From an uncultured Saprospiraceae bacterium (lineage in GTDB: Bacteria; Bacteroidota; Bacteroidia; Chitinophagales; Saprospiraceae): a stretch of 56,279 nucleotides of DNA. A model generated the notes under the pieces. It ran no database searches. It was not told where the DNA came from and saw only the letters and a list, made by a program, of their open reading frames with translations. Numbering within the stretch: position 1 is the first letter of the stretch; each line of letters begins with the position of its first letter. The translations under genes and the position numbers were made by a program. The DNA is taken from NCBI GenBank assembly GCA_937921825.1, contig CAKZVK010000047.1, forward strand, positions 1-56,279, read 5' to 3'. Below are positions 1 to 9,110 of the stretch, piece after piece.

Positions 1-31
1 GTATCTTGATAGCTGAATTTAAAAAATCACA

Positions 32-487
32 ATGGCAGAATTCACATTACACATCAACGGACAAGAAAAAAAGGTAAATGTCGATCCTGATACACCTCTA
101 CTATGGGTACTCAGAGATGACCTTAAGCTCAAAGGGACAAAATTTGGTTGTGGCATTGCACAATGTGGTGCTTGCACCATTCATCTTGATGGTGCAGCTG
201 CCAGAGCTTGTATCATGCCCGTGGATAAAGTCGGTGACAAAAAAATAACCACTATAGAAGGTCTGTCAGAAAAAGGCACCCATCCTGTGCAGCAGGCCTG
301 GCTGAAGCATGATGTTGCACAATGTGGCTATTGCCAAGCTGGACAGATTATGTCTGCTTCTGCTCTTCTCAACAAAAACGCCAATCCATCAGATAGTGAC
401 ATCGTCTCTGCAATGAATGGCAATATCTGTAGATGCGGCACTTATACAAGAATAAAGGAAGCGATCAAAACTGCTTCTAAACTCTAG
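32..487 (+). CDS. (2Fe-2S)-binding small subunit of an IorA-like molybdenum hydroxylase
   Basis: A 151-residue electron-transfer subunit of the xanthine oxidase family, closest in layout to isoquinoline 1-oxidoreductase alpha (IorA). The N-terminal plant-type ferredoxin fold has Cys40, Cys45, Cys48 and Cys60 for one [2Fe-2S] cluster. The C-terminal helical domain has Cys98, Cys101, Cys133 and Cys135 (CGYC and CRC motifs) for the second. Length is normal and nothing is missing. The large molybdopterin subunit follows after 30 bp on the same strand, so the two form a heterodimer. No FAD subunit (CoxM type) is present, which suggests electrons leave to a cytochrome or quinone rather than NAD. 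The first 31 bases of the window hold no gene I can recognise. The exact substrate is unknown. Confidence 0.93.
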   Translation: MAEFTLHINGQEKKVNVDPDTPLLWVLRDDLKLKGTKFGCGIAQCGACTIHLDGAAARACIMPVDKVGDKKITTIEGLSEKGTHPVQQAWLKHDVAQCGYCQAGQIMSASALLNKNANPSDSDIVSAMNGNICRCGTYTRIKEAIKTASKL

Positions 488-517
488 GACCTTCTTCATA
501 GATCTAAAAACTAAGTC

Positions 518-2722
518 ATGACCTTTATCAAAACAAAATATAATAGAAGATCATTCTTGAGAGTTACTGGTGCTACTGGAGGTGGTATGCTGCTGGGTTT
601 TAGTTTCCTTGCAGGATGCAAATCTGATCTCATAGAAGAAAAGATAAAGGAGTTAGAACTACCAGAATCTTGGTTTGACATGAATGCCTTTATCAGAATC
701 GGAGACAATGGTGTCGTCACTATCCTATCGCCTAATCCTGAGATAGGACAGAATGTAAAAACTTCTATGCCTATGCTGGTCGCAGAAGAACTAGATGTAG
801 ACTGGAAAAATGTCATGGTGGAACAAGCGCCACTAGATGTCGTAAAATATACCAGACAAGTTGCTGGTGGAAGTCAATCTATCAGAAAGGGCTGGATGAG
901 TCTTAGAACAGCTGGAGCTACTGCCAGAAGAATGCTCTTAGAAGCTGCTGCTAAAAATTTAGAAGTTCCAGTTTCTGAACTGACTACTGAAGGCGGTATC
1001 ATTCATCATGTAGCTACAGGAAAATCTATAGGCTATGGAGCAGTGGCTTCTGCCGCAAGTACTATAGAAATCCCTGAAGAAGTACAACTGAAGGATCCTA
1101 AAGATTTTAAAATCATAGGTCATTCTACTGCAAATGTAGACGGGCGAGGTATAGTAACTGGTGCATCGCTATTCGGCATGGACTATGAAGAAGAGGGCAT
1201 GCTGATCGCTATGGTGGCTCAACCTCCTACCTTCGGTATGAAAATAAAATCCTTCAATAAAGAAGAGGTCAAAGCGCTACCCGGAATAGTGGATGTACTA
1301 GAATTAGATGTCGACTGGGGCAAAGACATACATTTTGGCAAAACAGCATTCTATAAGAATAACATGATCGCGATAGTCGGTGAGTCCACTTGGCAAGTCA
1401 TGAAAGCTAAAAAAGTCTTACGTATAGAGTATGCAGAAACCTCTAAAGCAGAAAGCTCGGAAGATCATACCCAACAGTTAGAAAACATTCTGAACGGAAA
1501 GACAGAAGCGCAGAGACGAGACGGAGACCCAGAAAAAGCTTTTACTACTGCTGCCAAAATTATAGAGCGAACATATAATGCGCCATATGTACCGCATAAC
1601 ACTATGTCCCCAATGAACTTTTTTGCCGATGTCAAAGAAGATAGCGCAAGACTTGTAGGACCTATTCAAACTCCTGAGCTTGCAGCTAAGGTATGTGCTA
1701 AAATCTTAGACCTCCCTTTAGAAAATATTTCTATCGAGATGACGAGAATGGGTGGAGGCTTCGGTAGACGTCTATATGGCAATTTTACAAATGAAGCCGC
1801 TATCATCTCACAGCTGACCAAGAGACCTATCAAGCTTATCTACAGCAGAGAAGATGATATGATGAATGGCACCTATCGCCCTGCATATAGAGTAAAGTAC
1901 AAAGCAGGTCTAGATGAGAACAATAACTTAATAGCCTTCACTGTACATGGAGCAGGTACTCATGGGGGTCCGGTCTTTGCTGATCGTTTTCCAGCAGGAA
2001 CTGTAGAGCATTATGAAGCAAGTAACAGTGCTATGGATTCCAACATTTCTACAGGAGCCTGGAGAGCACCGCGATCTAATTTTATCGCAGGAGCAGAGCA
2101 GTCCTTCTTAGATGAGGTAGCAGAAGCGGCAGGAAAAGACCCAATCGATTTCAGATTAGAACTTTTCCAAAATGCCATCGATAAGCCCGTAGGAGAAAAG
2201 AATGACTATGATCCAGAACGCTATGCTGGCGTCCTTAAACTAGTCAAAGAAAAATGCAACTGGGGTAATGAACCAGCTGGTATACATAGAGGTATCGCCG
2301 CATATTATTGCCACAATAGTTATGTCGCTCAAGTTGTAGATATGGTCTCCAAAGAAGGCAAACCAACAATACAAAAAGTATGGTGCGCTGTAGACTGCGG
2401 AGTAGTAGTGAATCCTGATGCCGCGGTCAATATGATAGAAGGAGGTACTATAGATGGAATAGGCACTGCTATGTTTGGCGGTATTACTTTTAAGGATGGT
2501 GTACCAGAGCAAAATAATTTCAACACCTATCAAATGATCCGTCAGGCTGATGCTCCAGAAGAAATCGAAACCTTCTTTGTAGATAACGGTATAGATCCTA
2601 CTGGCCTCGGAGAACCAAGTATGCCACCAGTCATAGGTTCTCTGGCAAATGCTCTATATAAAGCAACCGGTCAACGGTATTATACTCAACCCTTTGCTGA
2701 GCAGAGTGATTTACTAGGCTAG
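518..2722 (+). CDS. Molybdopterin-binding large subunit, xanthine dehydrogenase family (IorB-like), exported
   Basis: The 734-residue catalytic subunit of a molybdenum hydroxylase. It opens with a twin-arginine motif (RRSFLR, residues 10-15), then a hydrophobic Gly-rich stretch and an LAGC lipobox at Cys34, so it is probably moved folded by Tat and may be lipid-anchored. The Gly-rich cofactor-binding segment MGGGFGRR lies in the middle third, and the C-terminal GLGEPSMPP motif gives the likely catalytic glutamate Glu699. The Fe-S partner is directly upstream; together they make an IorAB-type enzyme that hydroxylates an N-heterocycle or oxidises an aldehyde, with water as oxygen source. The substrate cannot be told from sequence. 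The small subunit has no signal of its own and probably hitch-hikes with this one. Confidence 0.92.
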   Translation: MTFIKTKYNRRSFLRVTGATGGGMLLGFSFLAGCKSDLIEEKIKELELPESWFDMNAFIRIGDNGVVTILSPNPEIGQNVKTSMPMLVAEELDVDWKNVMVEQAPLDVVKYTRQVAGGSQSIRKGWMSLRTAGATARRMLLEAAAKNLEVPVSELTTEGGIIHHVATGKSIGYGAVASAASTIEIPEEVQLKDPKDFKIIGHSTANVDGRGIVTGASLFGMDYEEEGMLIAMVAQPPTFGMKIKSFNKEEVKALPGIVDVLELDVDWGKDIHFGKTAFYKNNMIAIVGESTWQVMKAKKVLRIEYAETSKAESSEDHTQQLENILNGKTEAQRRDGDPEKAFTTAAKIIERTYNAPYVPHNTMSPMNFFADVKEDSARLVGPIQTPELAAKVCAKILDLPLENISIEMTRMGGGFGRRLYGNFTNEAAIISQLTKRPIKLIYSREDDMMNGTYRPAYRVKYKAGLDENNNLIAFTVHGAGTHGGPVFADRFPAGTVEHYEASNSAMDSNISTGAWRAPRSNFIAGAEQSFLDEVAEAAGKDPIDFRLELFQNAIDKPVGEKNDYDPERYAGVLKLVKEKCNWGNEPAGIHRGIAAYYCHNSYVAQVVDMVSKEGKPTIQKVWCAVDCGVVVNPDAAVNMIEGGTIDGIGTAMFGGITFKDGVPEQNNFNTYQMIRQADAPEEIETFFVDNGIDPTGLGEPSMPPVIGSLANALYKATGQRYYTQPFAEQSDLLG

Positions 2723-2738
2723 AAATAAAGACTACTAA

Positions 2739-5042
2739 TTAGACCTGTGCCTTTTGCTTTCTCAGTGTCACGACTACGGACTTAGAGGCAGGTGTATTAC
2801 TATACTGAGCTGTCTCAGAAATCGGCACTAGCACATTAGCTTCCGGAAAATACGTTGCTACTGTTCCTCTCGGAATATCATATGGCACCACGACGAACTT
2901 AGGCGCTACTCGTTCGATATCATTAGTGTGATTGTATAGGTCTACTAGATCATTAGCCACAAAACCTAGGGCTCTAATATCCTTAGGGTTCATCATGACG
3001 ACCCGTCTTTCATTATAGATGCCTCTATAGCGATCATCTAGACCGTAGATAGTCGTATTGAACTGATCATGACTTCTTACTGTCATCATCAGATATTCAT
3101 TCTCCTTTAGTTGGATGGTTTTATTTTCTGAGACTGTAAAATGGGCTTTGCCAGTATCCTTTCTGAAGGTGCCTGCTCGTGCGACATTAGGCAGATAGAA
3201 TCCTGAAGGCTCTCTTACTCTCACATTATAATTGTCGAAGCCAGCAATGGTGGATTCTATACTATCACGTATGCTATCATAGTCGGACATATACTGATCC
3301 CAGTTAATAGTGCTTTCCTTTAAGGTAGCCATGGCCAGACGACAAACTATCGCAGGTTCGCTCATGAGTTCACTACTAGAGGGAGGCAAGATGCCCTGTG
3401 AGCTATGGACGATACCCATAGAATTTTCTACAGTGACAAATTGTTCCTTACCTGCTTGGACATCTTTTTCTGTACGTGAGATGCAGGGTAGTATCAATGC
3501 TTCCTTTCCATGTACGAGATGGCTTCTATTGAGCTTAGTCGAGACATGTACAGTCAGATCACATTTCTCTAGAGCTCTACCAGTATACGCAGTATCAGGT
3601 GTCGCAGAAATAAAATTGCCACCCATTGCAAAGAACACTTTCACTTTATCATCATGCATAGCCTTGATACTATTCACTACATCATAACCATGTTCTGCAG
3701 GTGGTGTAAAATGAAACTCTCTTTCTATACCTTCTAGCAGCTGCTTGGGAGGTCGCTCTACTATTCCTACAGTTCTATCGCCTTGTACATTACTATGACC
3801 ACGGACAGGACAGGTTCCTGCACCAGGCTTGCCGACACTGCCTTTCAGTAATAACAAATTGACGACTTCCTTTATCGTTGCTACTGCATTATGATGCTGT
3901 GTCAGACCCATCGCCCAACAAACGATAATCTTAGACTTAGCAGCGAGCAAGTCTACTAACTGATCAATTTTCTGACGACTTACACCTGAGTCTGCGATAC
4001 AACGATCTAAATCTATCTGAGCAATATGTTGAAGATATTCCTTTGAACCTTGAGTTCTGCTAGTTATGAAATTCTGATCCAGAACAGTTCCTGGATTTAT
4101 TTCTTCTTTTTTGACGAGGAGATGATTTACAGCTTGTAGAAGTGCAAGATCTCCATTGACTTTGACTTGAAGATACTGGTCAGTGAGTTTAGTTGATACG
4201 CCTACCAGTGCTGATAGATCTTGTGGATGGCTGAAATTCAGCAGTCCACTTTCTTTTATAGGATTGACGGAGACGATATTAGCACCGTTCTTTTTGGCTT
4301 TCTGAAGAGCTGTCAACATCCGAGGATGATTGGTGCCTGGGTTTTGTCCCATCACAACGATGACCTCCGCTTCATAAAAGTCCTCTAAGGTTACAGAGCC
4401 CTTACCGATACCCAAAGTCTCACTCAAGGCGACACCACTGCTTTCGTGACACATATTACTACAGTCAGGCAAATTATTAGTGCCATAAGCTCTTACAAAA
4501 AGTTGGTATAAAAAGGCGGCTTCATTGCTCGTCCGTCCAGAGGTATAGAAGACTGATTCATTAGGAGAGGCGAGACTATTAAGCTTAGTACCAATCTTAT
4601 CAAAAGCGGTTGCCCATGAAATAGCTTCATAGTGACTTGCCCCAGCAGGCAAGTACATCGGCTGGGCGATTCTACCCTTCTTTCCTATTTCATAATCTGA
4701 TAGTTGTGCCAATGCTGGAACACTGTGATCTCGAAAAAATTCTGGTGTCAGCAATTTACTGGTGACTTCTTCAGAGATAGCTTTAGCCCCATTCTCGCAG
4801 TACTCTCCTAAGGAACTTCTCTCATCATCAGGATCTGGCCAGGCACAACCGGGACAATCAAAGCCTTGCTTCTGATTCATCTTAGAGAGCACCTTCAGTC
4901 CCTTAAAGACTCCTGTCTCTTTACTGATATGTGCTACTGAAGATAATACAGCTGGTATACCCCCAGCAACTTTCTTGGGCTGACCAATCTTTATTCCTGT
5001 CAGCTTTTCAGATGTTTTAGCCTTATCTACTTTTTCGGACAT
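2739..5042 (-). CDS. FdhF/YdeP-family molybdopterin oxidoreductase (formate dehydrogenase alpha-like)
   Basis: A 767-residue molybdopterin enzyme of the FdhF/YdeP family. After a polar N-terminus comes a CPGCAW segment (Cys63, Cys66) and Cys82; this does not match the CxxCxxxC-x27-C motif that binds [4Fe-4S] in true formate dehydrogenases, a known feature of YdeP relatives. SNMCHESSG puts Cys198 where FdhF has its selenocysteine, the probable Mo ligand. The molybdopterin dinucleotide-binding domain fills the C-terminal fifth. fdhD lies 41 bp upstream on the same strand, as expected for an enzyme whose cofactor needs sulfuration. It faces the IorB gene tail to tail with only 16 bp between. The true substrate of this family is not established; formate is one possibility. 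Confidence 0.9.
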   Translation of the reverse strand: MSEKVDKAKTSEKLTGIKIGQPKKVAGGIPAVLSSVAHISKETGVFKGLKVLSKMNQKQGFDCPGCAWPDPDDERSSLGEYCENGAKAISEEVTSKLLTPEFFRDHSVPALAQLSDYEIGKKGRIAQPMYLPAGASHYEAISWATAFDKIGTKLNSLASPNESVFYTSGRTSNEAAFLYQLFVRAYGTNNLPDCSNMCHESSGVALSETLGIGKGSVTLEDFYEAEVIVVMGQNPGTNHPRMLTALQKAKKNGANIVSVNPIKESGLLNFSHPQDLSALVGVSTKLTDQYLQVKVNGDLALLQAVNHLLVKKEEINPGTVLDQNFITSRTQGSKEYLQHIAQIDLDRCIADSGVSRQKIDQLVDLLAAKSKIIVCWAMGLTQHHNAVATIKEVVNLLLLKGSVGKPGAGTCPVRGHSNVQGDRTVGIVERPPKQLLEGIEREFHFTPPAEHGYDVVNSIKAMHDDKVKVFFAMGGNFISATPDTAYTGRALEKCDLTVHVSTKLNRSHLVHGKEALILPCISRTEKDVQAGKEQFVTVENSMGIVHSSQGILPPSSSELMSEPAIVCRLAMATLKESTINWDQYMSDYDSIRDSIESTIAGFDNYNVRVREPSGFYLPNVARAGTFRKDTGKAHFTVSENKTIQLKENEYLMMTVRSHDQFNTTIYGLDDRYRGIYNERRVVMMNPKDIRALGFVANDLVDLYNHTNDIERVAPKFVVVPYDIPRGTVATYFPEANVLVPISETAQYSNTPASKSVVVTLRKQKAQV

Positions 5043-5083
5043 ATCTATTTATTCTACTGCTAAAGTTACGACACATCTGCAAG

Positions 5084-5914
5084 CTATGTAGGCTTTGCTA
5101 TTATTCTATGTGCACCATTATAAATATTAAAGCTTTGCTCCTTGAGAAAACCTATTAAGGTCACATCATACTCCTCCGCCAACTCGACTGCCAGACTAGA
5201 GGGGGCACCAATAGCTACGACTATTTGTATGCCAGCCATTACTGCTTTCTGTATGAGTTCAAAACTGGCTCGCCCACTAAGTAAAAGAATATGCGCATCC
5301 AAGGGCAAGAGATTTTCTAAGCAACTAGCACCTATAACTTTATCCAAAGCATTATGTCTTCCCACATCCTCATGTTGCAGTAGGATTTTCCCATTAAGAT
5401 CAAAAATAGATGCTGCATGAATACCACCTGTACTATGAAATAACTTCTGGCTCGCTGCTGCCTTTGCGGGTAAGGAGACAATGACATCTGAGTCCAATTG
5501 AAGTTTCTGAGTAGGTGTTGGGATCGTCTTATTGATAGCTATAGCTTCTATACTCGCTTTGCCACAGACTCCGCAACTACTTGTAGTGTAAAAATTGCGT
5601 TGTAAGCTTGCTACATCTATACTCGAGTGAGACAACTCTAGTTCCAATCTATTCTCACCAAAAATTACATTTCTAATTTGATCTTTAGCAGTAAGAATGC
5701 CTTCTCCGTATAGAAAGCCTACAGCCAGTTCTTGGTCAGCTCCAGGTGTTCGCATTGTGACTGCGATGTTTTGCTGTCCAGTTTTATTTTTAATGAAGGC
5801 TCCGGAGATTGTAATCTGGAGGGGTTCTTCTATAGCGATTATATCGAATTGAGTAGATGATTTGTCACCATCAATTTTGAGTATTTCTTTCTCTTTTGAA
5901 GACAATTGATACAC
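5084..5914 (-). CDS. fdhD: FdhD, formate dehydrogenase accessory sulfurtransferase
   Basis: A 276-residue cytosolic sulfur carrier that passes sulfur from a cysteine desulfurase to the molybdenum cofactor of formate dehydrogenase-like enzymes. The diagnostic motif TTSSCGVCGKAS gives the Cys pair Cys114 and Cys117; the region around GRASFEL and EDVGRHNALDK also matches the family. The start is a GTG; no in-frame ATG lies close by. The only likely client in the window is the FdhF/YdeP enzyme 41 bp downstream, and the pair looks co-transcribed. The 48 bp upstream of the start holds two AT-rich inverted repeats, annotated separately. Confidence 0.94.
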   Translation of the reverse strand: MYQLSSKEKEILKIDGDKSSTQFDIIAIEEPLQITISGAFIKNKTGQQNIAVTMRTPGADQELAVGFLYGEGILTAKDQIRNVIFGENRLELELSHSSIDVASLQRNFYTTSSCGVCGKASIEAIAINKTIPTPTQKLQLDSDVIVSLPAKAAASQKLFHSTGGIHAASIFDLNGKILLQHEDVGRHNALDKVIGASCLENLLPLDAHILLLSGRASFELIQKAVMAGIQIVVAIGAPSSLAVELAEEYDVTLIGFLKEQSFNIYNGAHRIIAKPT

Positions 5915-5951
5915 TTAATAATTAAGAGTAATAATTGAAATTATCAATTAT
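5914..5951. repeat. Two AT-rich inverted repeats upstream of fdhD
   Basis: CTTAATAATTAAG (5914-5926) is a perfect 13-bp palindrome that overlaps the GTG start of fdhD. Just beyond it, ATAATTG (5931-5937) and CAATTAT (5945-5951) form a second inverted repeat with a 7-nt spacer. They may be a regulator site for fdhD or a weak terminator of the upstream Fe-S genes; no T-run supports the latter, and AT-rich DNA makes short palindromes easily. Confidence 0.3.
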
Positions 5952-5962
5952 CACTTTAAGAA

Positions 5963-6748
5963 CTACCACTTGTTAGCCTGTACTATCAACTCTGAAATAT
6001 CATAAACCATGACGTCTTCATCTTTGCCTTTGGCCTTGACACCATCATTCATCATAAGGATGCAATAGGGGCAATTCGCTGCGATGATATCAGGTTTAGT
6101 TTCTAGAAGCTCCCCTACTCTTTCTCCGTTGACTTTCTTATTGGTACTGCTTTCTTCTTCCTCTTTGAATACCTGTGCTCCTCCTGCCCCACAGCAAAAT
6201 CCTTTGGATCTATTCCTTGGAGCTTCTTTGAGGTCGCCATCTAGTTTATTGAGAATATCTCTTGGTGCTTCGTAGATGTTATTAACTCTACCGAGATAGC
6301 AAGAGTCATGATACGCAATGGTCTTGCCTTGGAAGGCGCCGCCCTCTATAGTCAGCTTGCCTTCTTCTATCAGTTGCTGTATCAAGGTCGTATGGTGTAC
6401 AACTTCATAGTTACCTCCCAGTTCTGGGTACTCATTCTTTAGTGTATTAAAACAGTGTGGGCATGCCGTTACTATTTTATTGACCTTATACATGTTCAGC
6501 ACTTCTATATTCTGTAGTGCCATCATTTGAAAGATAAATTCATTACCTGCTCTTCTAGCGGGATCACCAGTACACGATTCTTCATTCCCGAGCACGGCAT
6601 ACTTGATACCCGCATGATGTAGAATCTTGACTAACGATTGTGTAATCTTCTGAGCCCTTGGATCAAAACTTCCTGCACAGCCTACCCAAAAAAGGATTTC
6701 TGGCTCTGTGTCCATTCCCGCATATTCTGCTAAAGTGTATACTTTCAT
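5963..6748 (-). CDS. CCG-domain Fe-S oxidoreductase (HdrB/GlcF/LutA-like)
   Basis: A 261-residue cytosolic protein with two cysteine-rich CCG domains as in heterodisulfide reductase HdrB/HdrD, GlcF and LutA. The first half has Cys24, Cys59 and the CPHC pair (96, 99). The second has Cys150, the CCG motif itself (185-187) and the CPYC pair (226, 229). Such domains bind non-cubane Fe-S clusters and handle two-electron redox chemistry. It lies 4 bp downstream of the membrane Fe-S protein, so the two are surely co-expressed, and together they have the parts of an HdrD/DsrK-like or EtfAB:quinone oxidoreductase-like unit split into two chains. It is not tied to heterodisulfide here, as nothing else suggests methanogen-type thiols. 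The electron partner is inferred, not shown. Confidence 0.88.
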   Translation of the reverse strand: MKVYTLAEYAGMDTEPEILFWVGCAGSFDPRAQKITQSLVKILHHAGIKYAVLGNEESCTGDPARRAGNEFIFQMMALQNIEVLNMYKVNKIVTACPHCFNTLKNEYPELGGNYEVVHHTTLIQQLIEEGKLTIEGGAFQGKTIAYHDSCYLGRVNNIYEAPRDILNKLDGDLKEAPRNRSKGFCCGAGGAQVFKEEEESSTNKKVNGERVGELLETKPDIIAANCPYCILMMNDGVKAKGKDEDVMVYDISELIVQANKW

Positions 6749-6752
6749 CTTC

Positions 6753-8090
6753 TTAGGAGTTTTCTTCAGTTAAAGGTTTAGCCCAATCAAATCTTTCTGA
6801 CGGCATCTGCCATACAGCCCCAGTATTTTCTAGACTGGTAAACATTGGCGTCCAGTCACTCGGTCCTGCAGATTCTGTCAAGATCTTGTAACGTCTTAGT
6901 TCTAAGATAGGCTCTAGTGGGTCGATCATGACTGGACAAGCTTCCACACAGGCAGTGCAAGTCGTACAGGCAAAAAGTTCCTCATCAGAGATATAATCGA
7001 AGAGCGACTTACCGTCATCATAACCTTTGGTATCGTAATTATTTTCTTTAAGATTAGCAGCCACTTCTGTTGTCCGATCTCTGATATCCATCATGATCTT
7101 ACGCGGAGATAATTTCTTTCCTGTGCCACTAGCTGGGCAGACAGAAGAACATCGACCACATTCCGTACAGGTGTAAGCATCTAAGAGATTCTTCCAGCTT
7201 AGATCAAAAATATCTTTAGACCCAAAGTCTGGCAACTCTTCAGTCATAGGTGCTTCTTCTGCATTGGGATCACCGAGACCCATCATCGACTTCACTTCAT
7301 TCATGATATCTGGCATATTAGACATCTCTCCTCTAGACTTTAATTTAGCAAAGAAGACATTAGGGAAAGCTAACAGGATATGCAAGTGCTTAGACAGAGG
7401 CAGGTATAATAAAAAACCAAAGACCACAAGTATATGTATCCACCAGCCTACCCTTTCGAGTATGTGTAGTGTTCCTGCCGATAGCCCTGAGAACAAAGTC
7501 TTCCCTACTATCCCACTCAGAAGCAAAGGTCCCGAATCTGGAAAATGGGTAGGGTCTATATTCTGAAGTAAGCCATCCGCAGCATTCATCGTAAAGATTG
7601 CTGTAATCAAGACTATCTCTGCAATCAAGATATTATTAGCATCTAGAGTAGGCCAGCCTTTCATCTCCGGCATGACTAATCTTGGCACCTTCAACATATT
7701 TCTTCTCCATAAGAAGATGATGGTAGAAATCAGTGCCCCGAGAGACAAGAATTCTATACTATTTATTATCAAGGTATATAAACCTCCTAAAGCACCAGCA
7801 AAAAATCTATGCACTCCGAATACACCATCTACAATTATTTCTATCAGTTCTATCTGAGTAAAAAGGAAAGCCACATATATAAAGCCATGCAAGACGGCAG
7901 GGATGATACGCTTAAACATTTTCTTCTGTCCGAATGCGACCAATAGGACGTTCTTCCATCTCTCTCCTGACGGACCACTTGTACTAAAGTCCTTTCCTAA
8001 CATGATAGACTTATAGATATGCCTATAAGATCTGAAGGCCAGCAATGAGACTACTGCTAATACTGCTACAAAAACTAATTGCTGAATCAT
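6753..8090 (-). CDS. Membrane-bound 4Fe-4S dicluster electron-transfer protein (NarI-like plus HdrC-like)
   Basis: 445 residues in two parts. Residues 1-245 carry about six membrane segments with His residues (for example His68, His94, His219, His235), similar to NarI/HdrE-type haem b domains. Residues 305-390 hold two [4Fe-4S] motifs, Cys308/311/314/318 and Cys375/378/381/385, as in HdrC and GlcF. A linker rich in Met, Asp and Glu lies between. With the CCG protein 4 bp downstream this would join quinone in the membrane to a cytosolic two-electron donor. Known relatives work as EtfAB:menaquinone oxidoreductases in some bacteria; the etfBA genes at 24-26 kb make that role attractive here, but the sequence alone does not prove it. 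Confidence 0.87.
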   Translation of the reverse strand: MIQQLVFVAVLAVVSLLAFRSYRHIYKSIMLGKDFSTSGPSGERWKNVLLVAFGQKKMFKRIIPAVLHGFIYVAFLFTQIELIEIIVDGVFGVHRFFAGALGGLYTLIINSIEFLSLGALISTIIFLWRRNMLKVPRLVMPEMKGWPTLDANNILIAEIVLITAIFTMNAADGLLQNIDPTHFPDSGPLLLSGIVGKTLFSGLSAGTLHILERVGWWIHILVVFGFLLYLPLSKHLHILLAFPNVFFAKLKSRGEMSNMPDIMNEVKSMMGLGDPNAEEAPMTEELPDFGSKDIFDLSWKNLLDAYTCTECGRCSSVCPASGTGKKLSPRKIMMDIRDRTTEVAANLKENNYDTKGYDDGKSLFDYISDEELFACTTCTACVEACPVMIDPLEPILELRRYKILTESAGPSDWTPMFTSLENTGAVWQMPSERFDWAKPLTEENS

Positions 8091-8112
8091 GCTTTGAGTT
8101 TACTGTTCAAAT

Positions 8113-8622
8113 TTACTTCTTATCTGTGGATTTTTTTACAGAAGAAGAGTGATCGAGGATGACATACCAAGCGCCATCATCATATTTCTTTAGGGTATAG
8201 CTTACCAGCATCTCATTCCAGTAAGGTTTCCCATCGTTTTCTGGCTCCATATATTTTAGAGCGACAAGTGCCATCCCCATATCAGTACCCACATCGCTGT
8301 CAGTAATTGTCGTTTCTATGGACCAATCAGGATCTTGAAACCAAGATTCGTGATATATGATGTACAAGTCAGTAGTATAGACCACAGGGGTTGCAGGTCT
8401 CATAAGATGCATAAAACCATCTGGCGCCATGAGGGTCTTTAGGGTTTCTATGTCTTTGTCAGCGGTTGCCTTAAGATGTTTCCGAAGAGTATTATGAAAC
8501 AATCTATGATCGGCCTTCTTGATAGCCGCTTTTTCCTCAGCGGTGAGGGGCTTCTCTACAGGACCTTGGGTACATCCTGCAGCCAACAATACTATGAATA
8601 GGAAATAAATAAATCTAACCAC
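8113..8622 (-). CDS. Lipoprotein with an NTF2/SnoaL-like fold
   Basis: 169 residues. A short hydrophobic signal ends in the lipobox LAAGC (Cys17), so it should be a lipoprotein. The rest has the pattern of NTF2-like (DUF4440/SnoaL-like) domains: a helix with KHLKATADKDIETLKTLM, a middle strand region, and a closing strand pair ending in WYVILDHSS. Many such proteins are binding folds without known chemistry. The start is GTG and overlaps the DinB gene end by 8 bp, which points to translational coupling. It lies 22 bp before the membrane Fe-S gene. No specific function can be given. Confidence 0.72.
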   Translation of the reverse strand: MVRFIYFLFIVLLAAGCTQGPVEKPLTAEEKAAIKKADHRLFHNTLRKHLKATADKDIETLKTLMAPDGFMHLMRPATPVVYTTDLYIIYHESWFQDPDWSIETTITDSDVGTDMGMALVALKYMEPENDGKPYWNEMLVSYTLKKYDDGAWYVILDHSSSVKKSTDKK

Positions 8623-9106
8623 CTGATACTCTAAGTTTTATTAAAAATCTTTCTATCTGTCTTCGATGTCTTAGGATATGGACGATGGCATGTTCCATCA
8701 TTTGGTCTACATCATACCGCTGTCCCCATCTCGTAAGAATCTTGAGCTCCTCCTGATTAGTTTCTAATTGCAAATTGGGATAATCTAGAAACAATTGCTC
8801 GTTATAGGCTAACATTCCTTCCAGTTCCTTGAGAGCTTTAGGCACGGTAGTACAATCATAGGCTACGCTACCGATGACATCTTCCCCGTTATCGTTTCTT
8901 ATCGCCTGAGCATAATAATAGCCAGAGTTCATAACATGATTCATTATGGTATGAATAGATCGGCAGTCTTCATCACTGGTAATAGGATCGACCACCGTAT
9001 TATACTCTGCTTCTGTTACGGTGGATAGCAGAGCAGAGAGTTCCTTTAGTGCTTTTTCGTACTCATCTAGCAGCGCACCGACGGCACCATTATCTCTGTA
9101 TACCAT
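8615..9106 (-). CDS. DinB-family protein
   Basis: A four-helix DinB/YfiT-fold protein. I start it at the ATG that gives MVYRDNGAVG (163 residues); a GTG 21 bp further up (9127) is also open and would overlap the upstream gene. The fold's metal ligands are probably His in IMNHVMNSGYYY and His in HAIVHILRHRRQIERF. DinB-fold proteins are often thiol-dependent metalloenzymes or DNA-damage induced proteins of unclear role. The stop of the upstream membrane protein is 4 bp before this start, and the 3' end overlaps the lipoprotein gene, so it sits inside an operon. Confidence 0.8.
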   Translation of the reverse strand: MVYRDNGAVGALLDEYEKALKELSALLSTVTEAEYNTVVDPITSDEDCRSIHTIMNHVMNSGYYYAQAIRNDNGEDVIGSVAYDCTTVPKALKELEGMLAYNEQLFLDYPNLQLETNQEELKILTRWGQRYDVDQMMEHAIVHILRHRRQIERFLIKLRVSGG

Positions 9107-9110
9107 TGGT

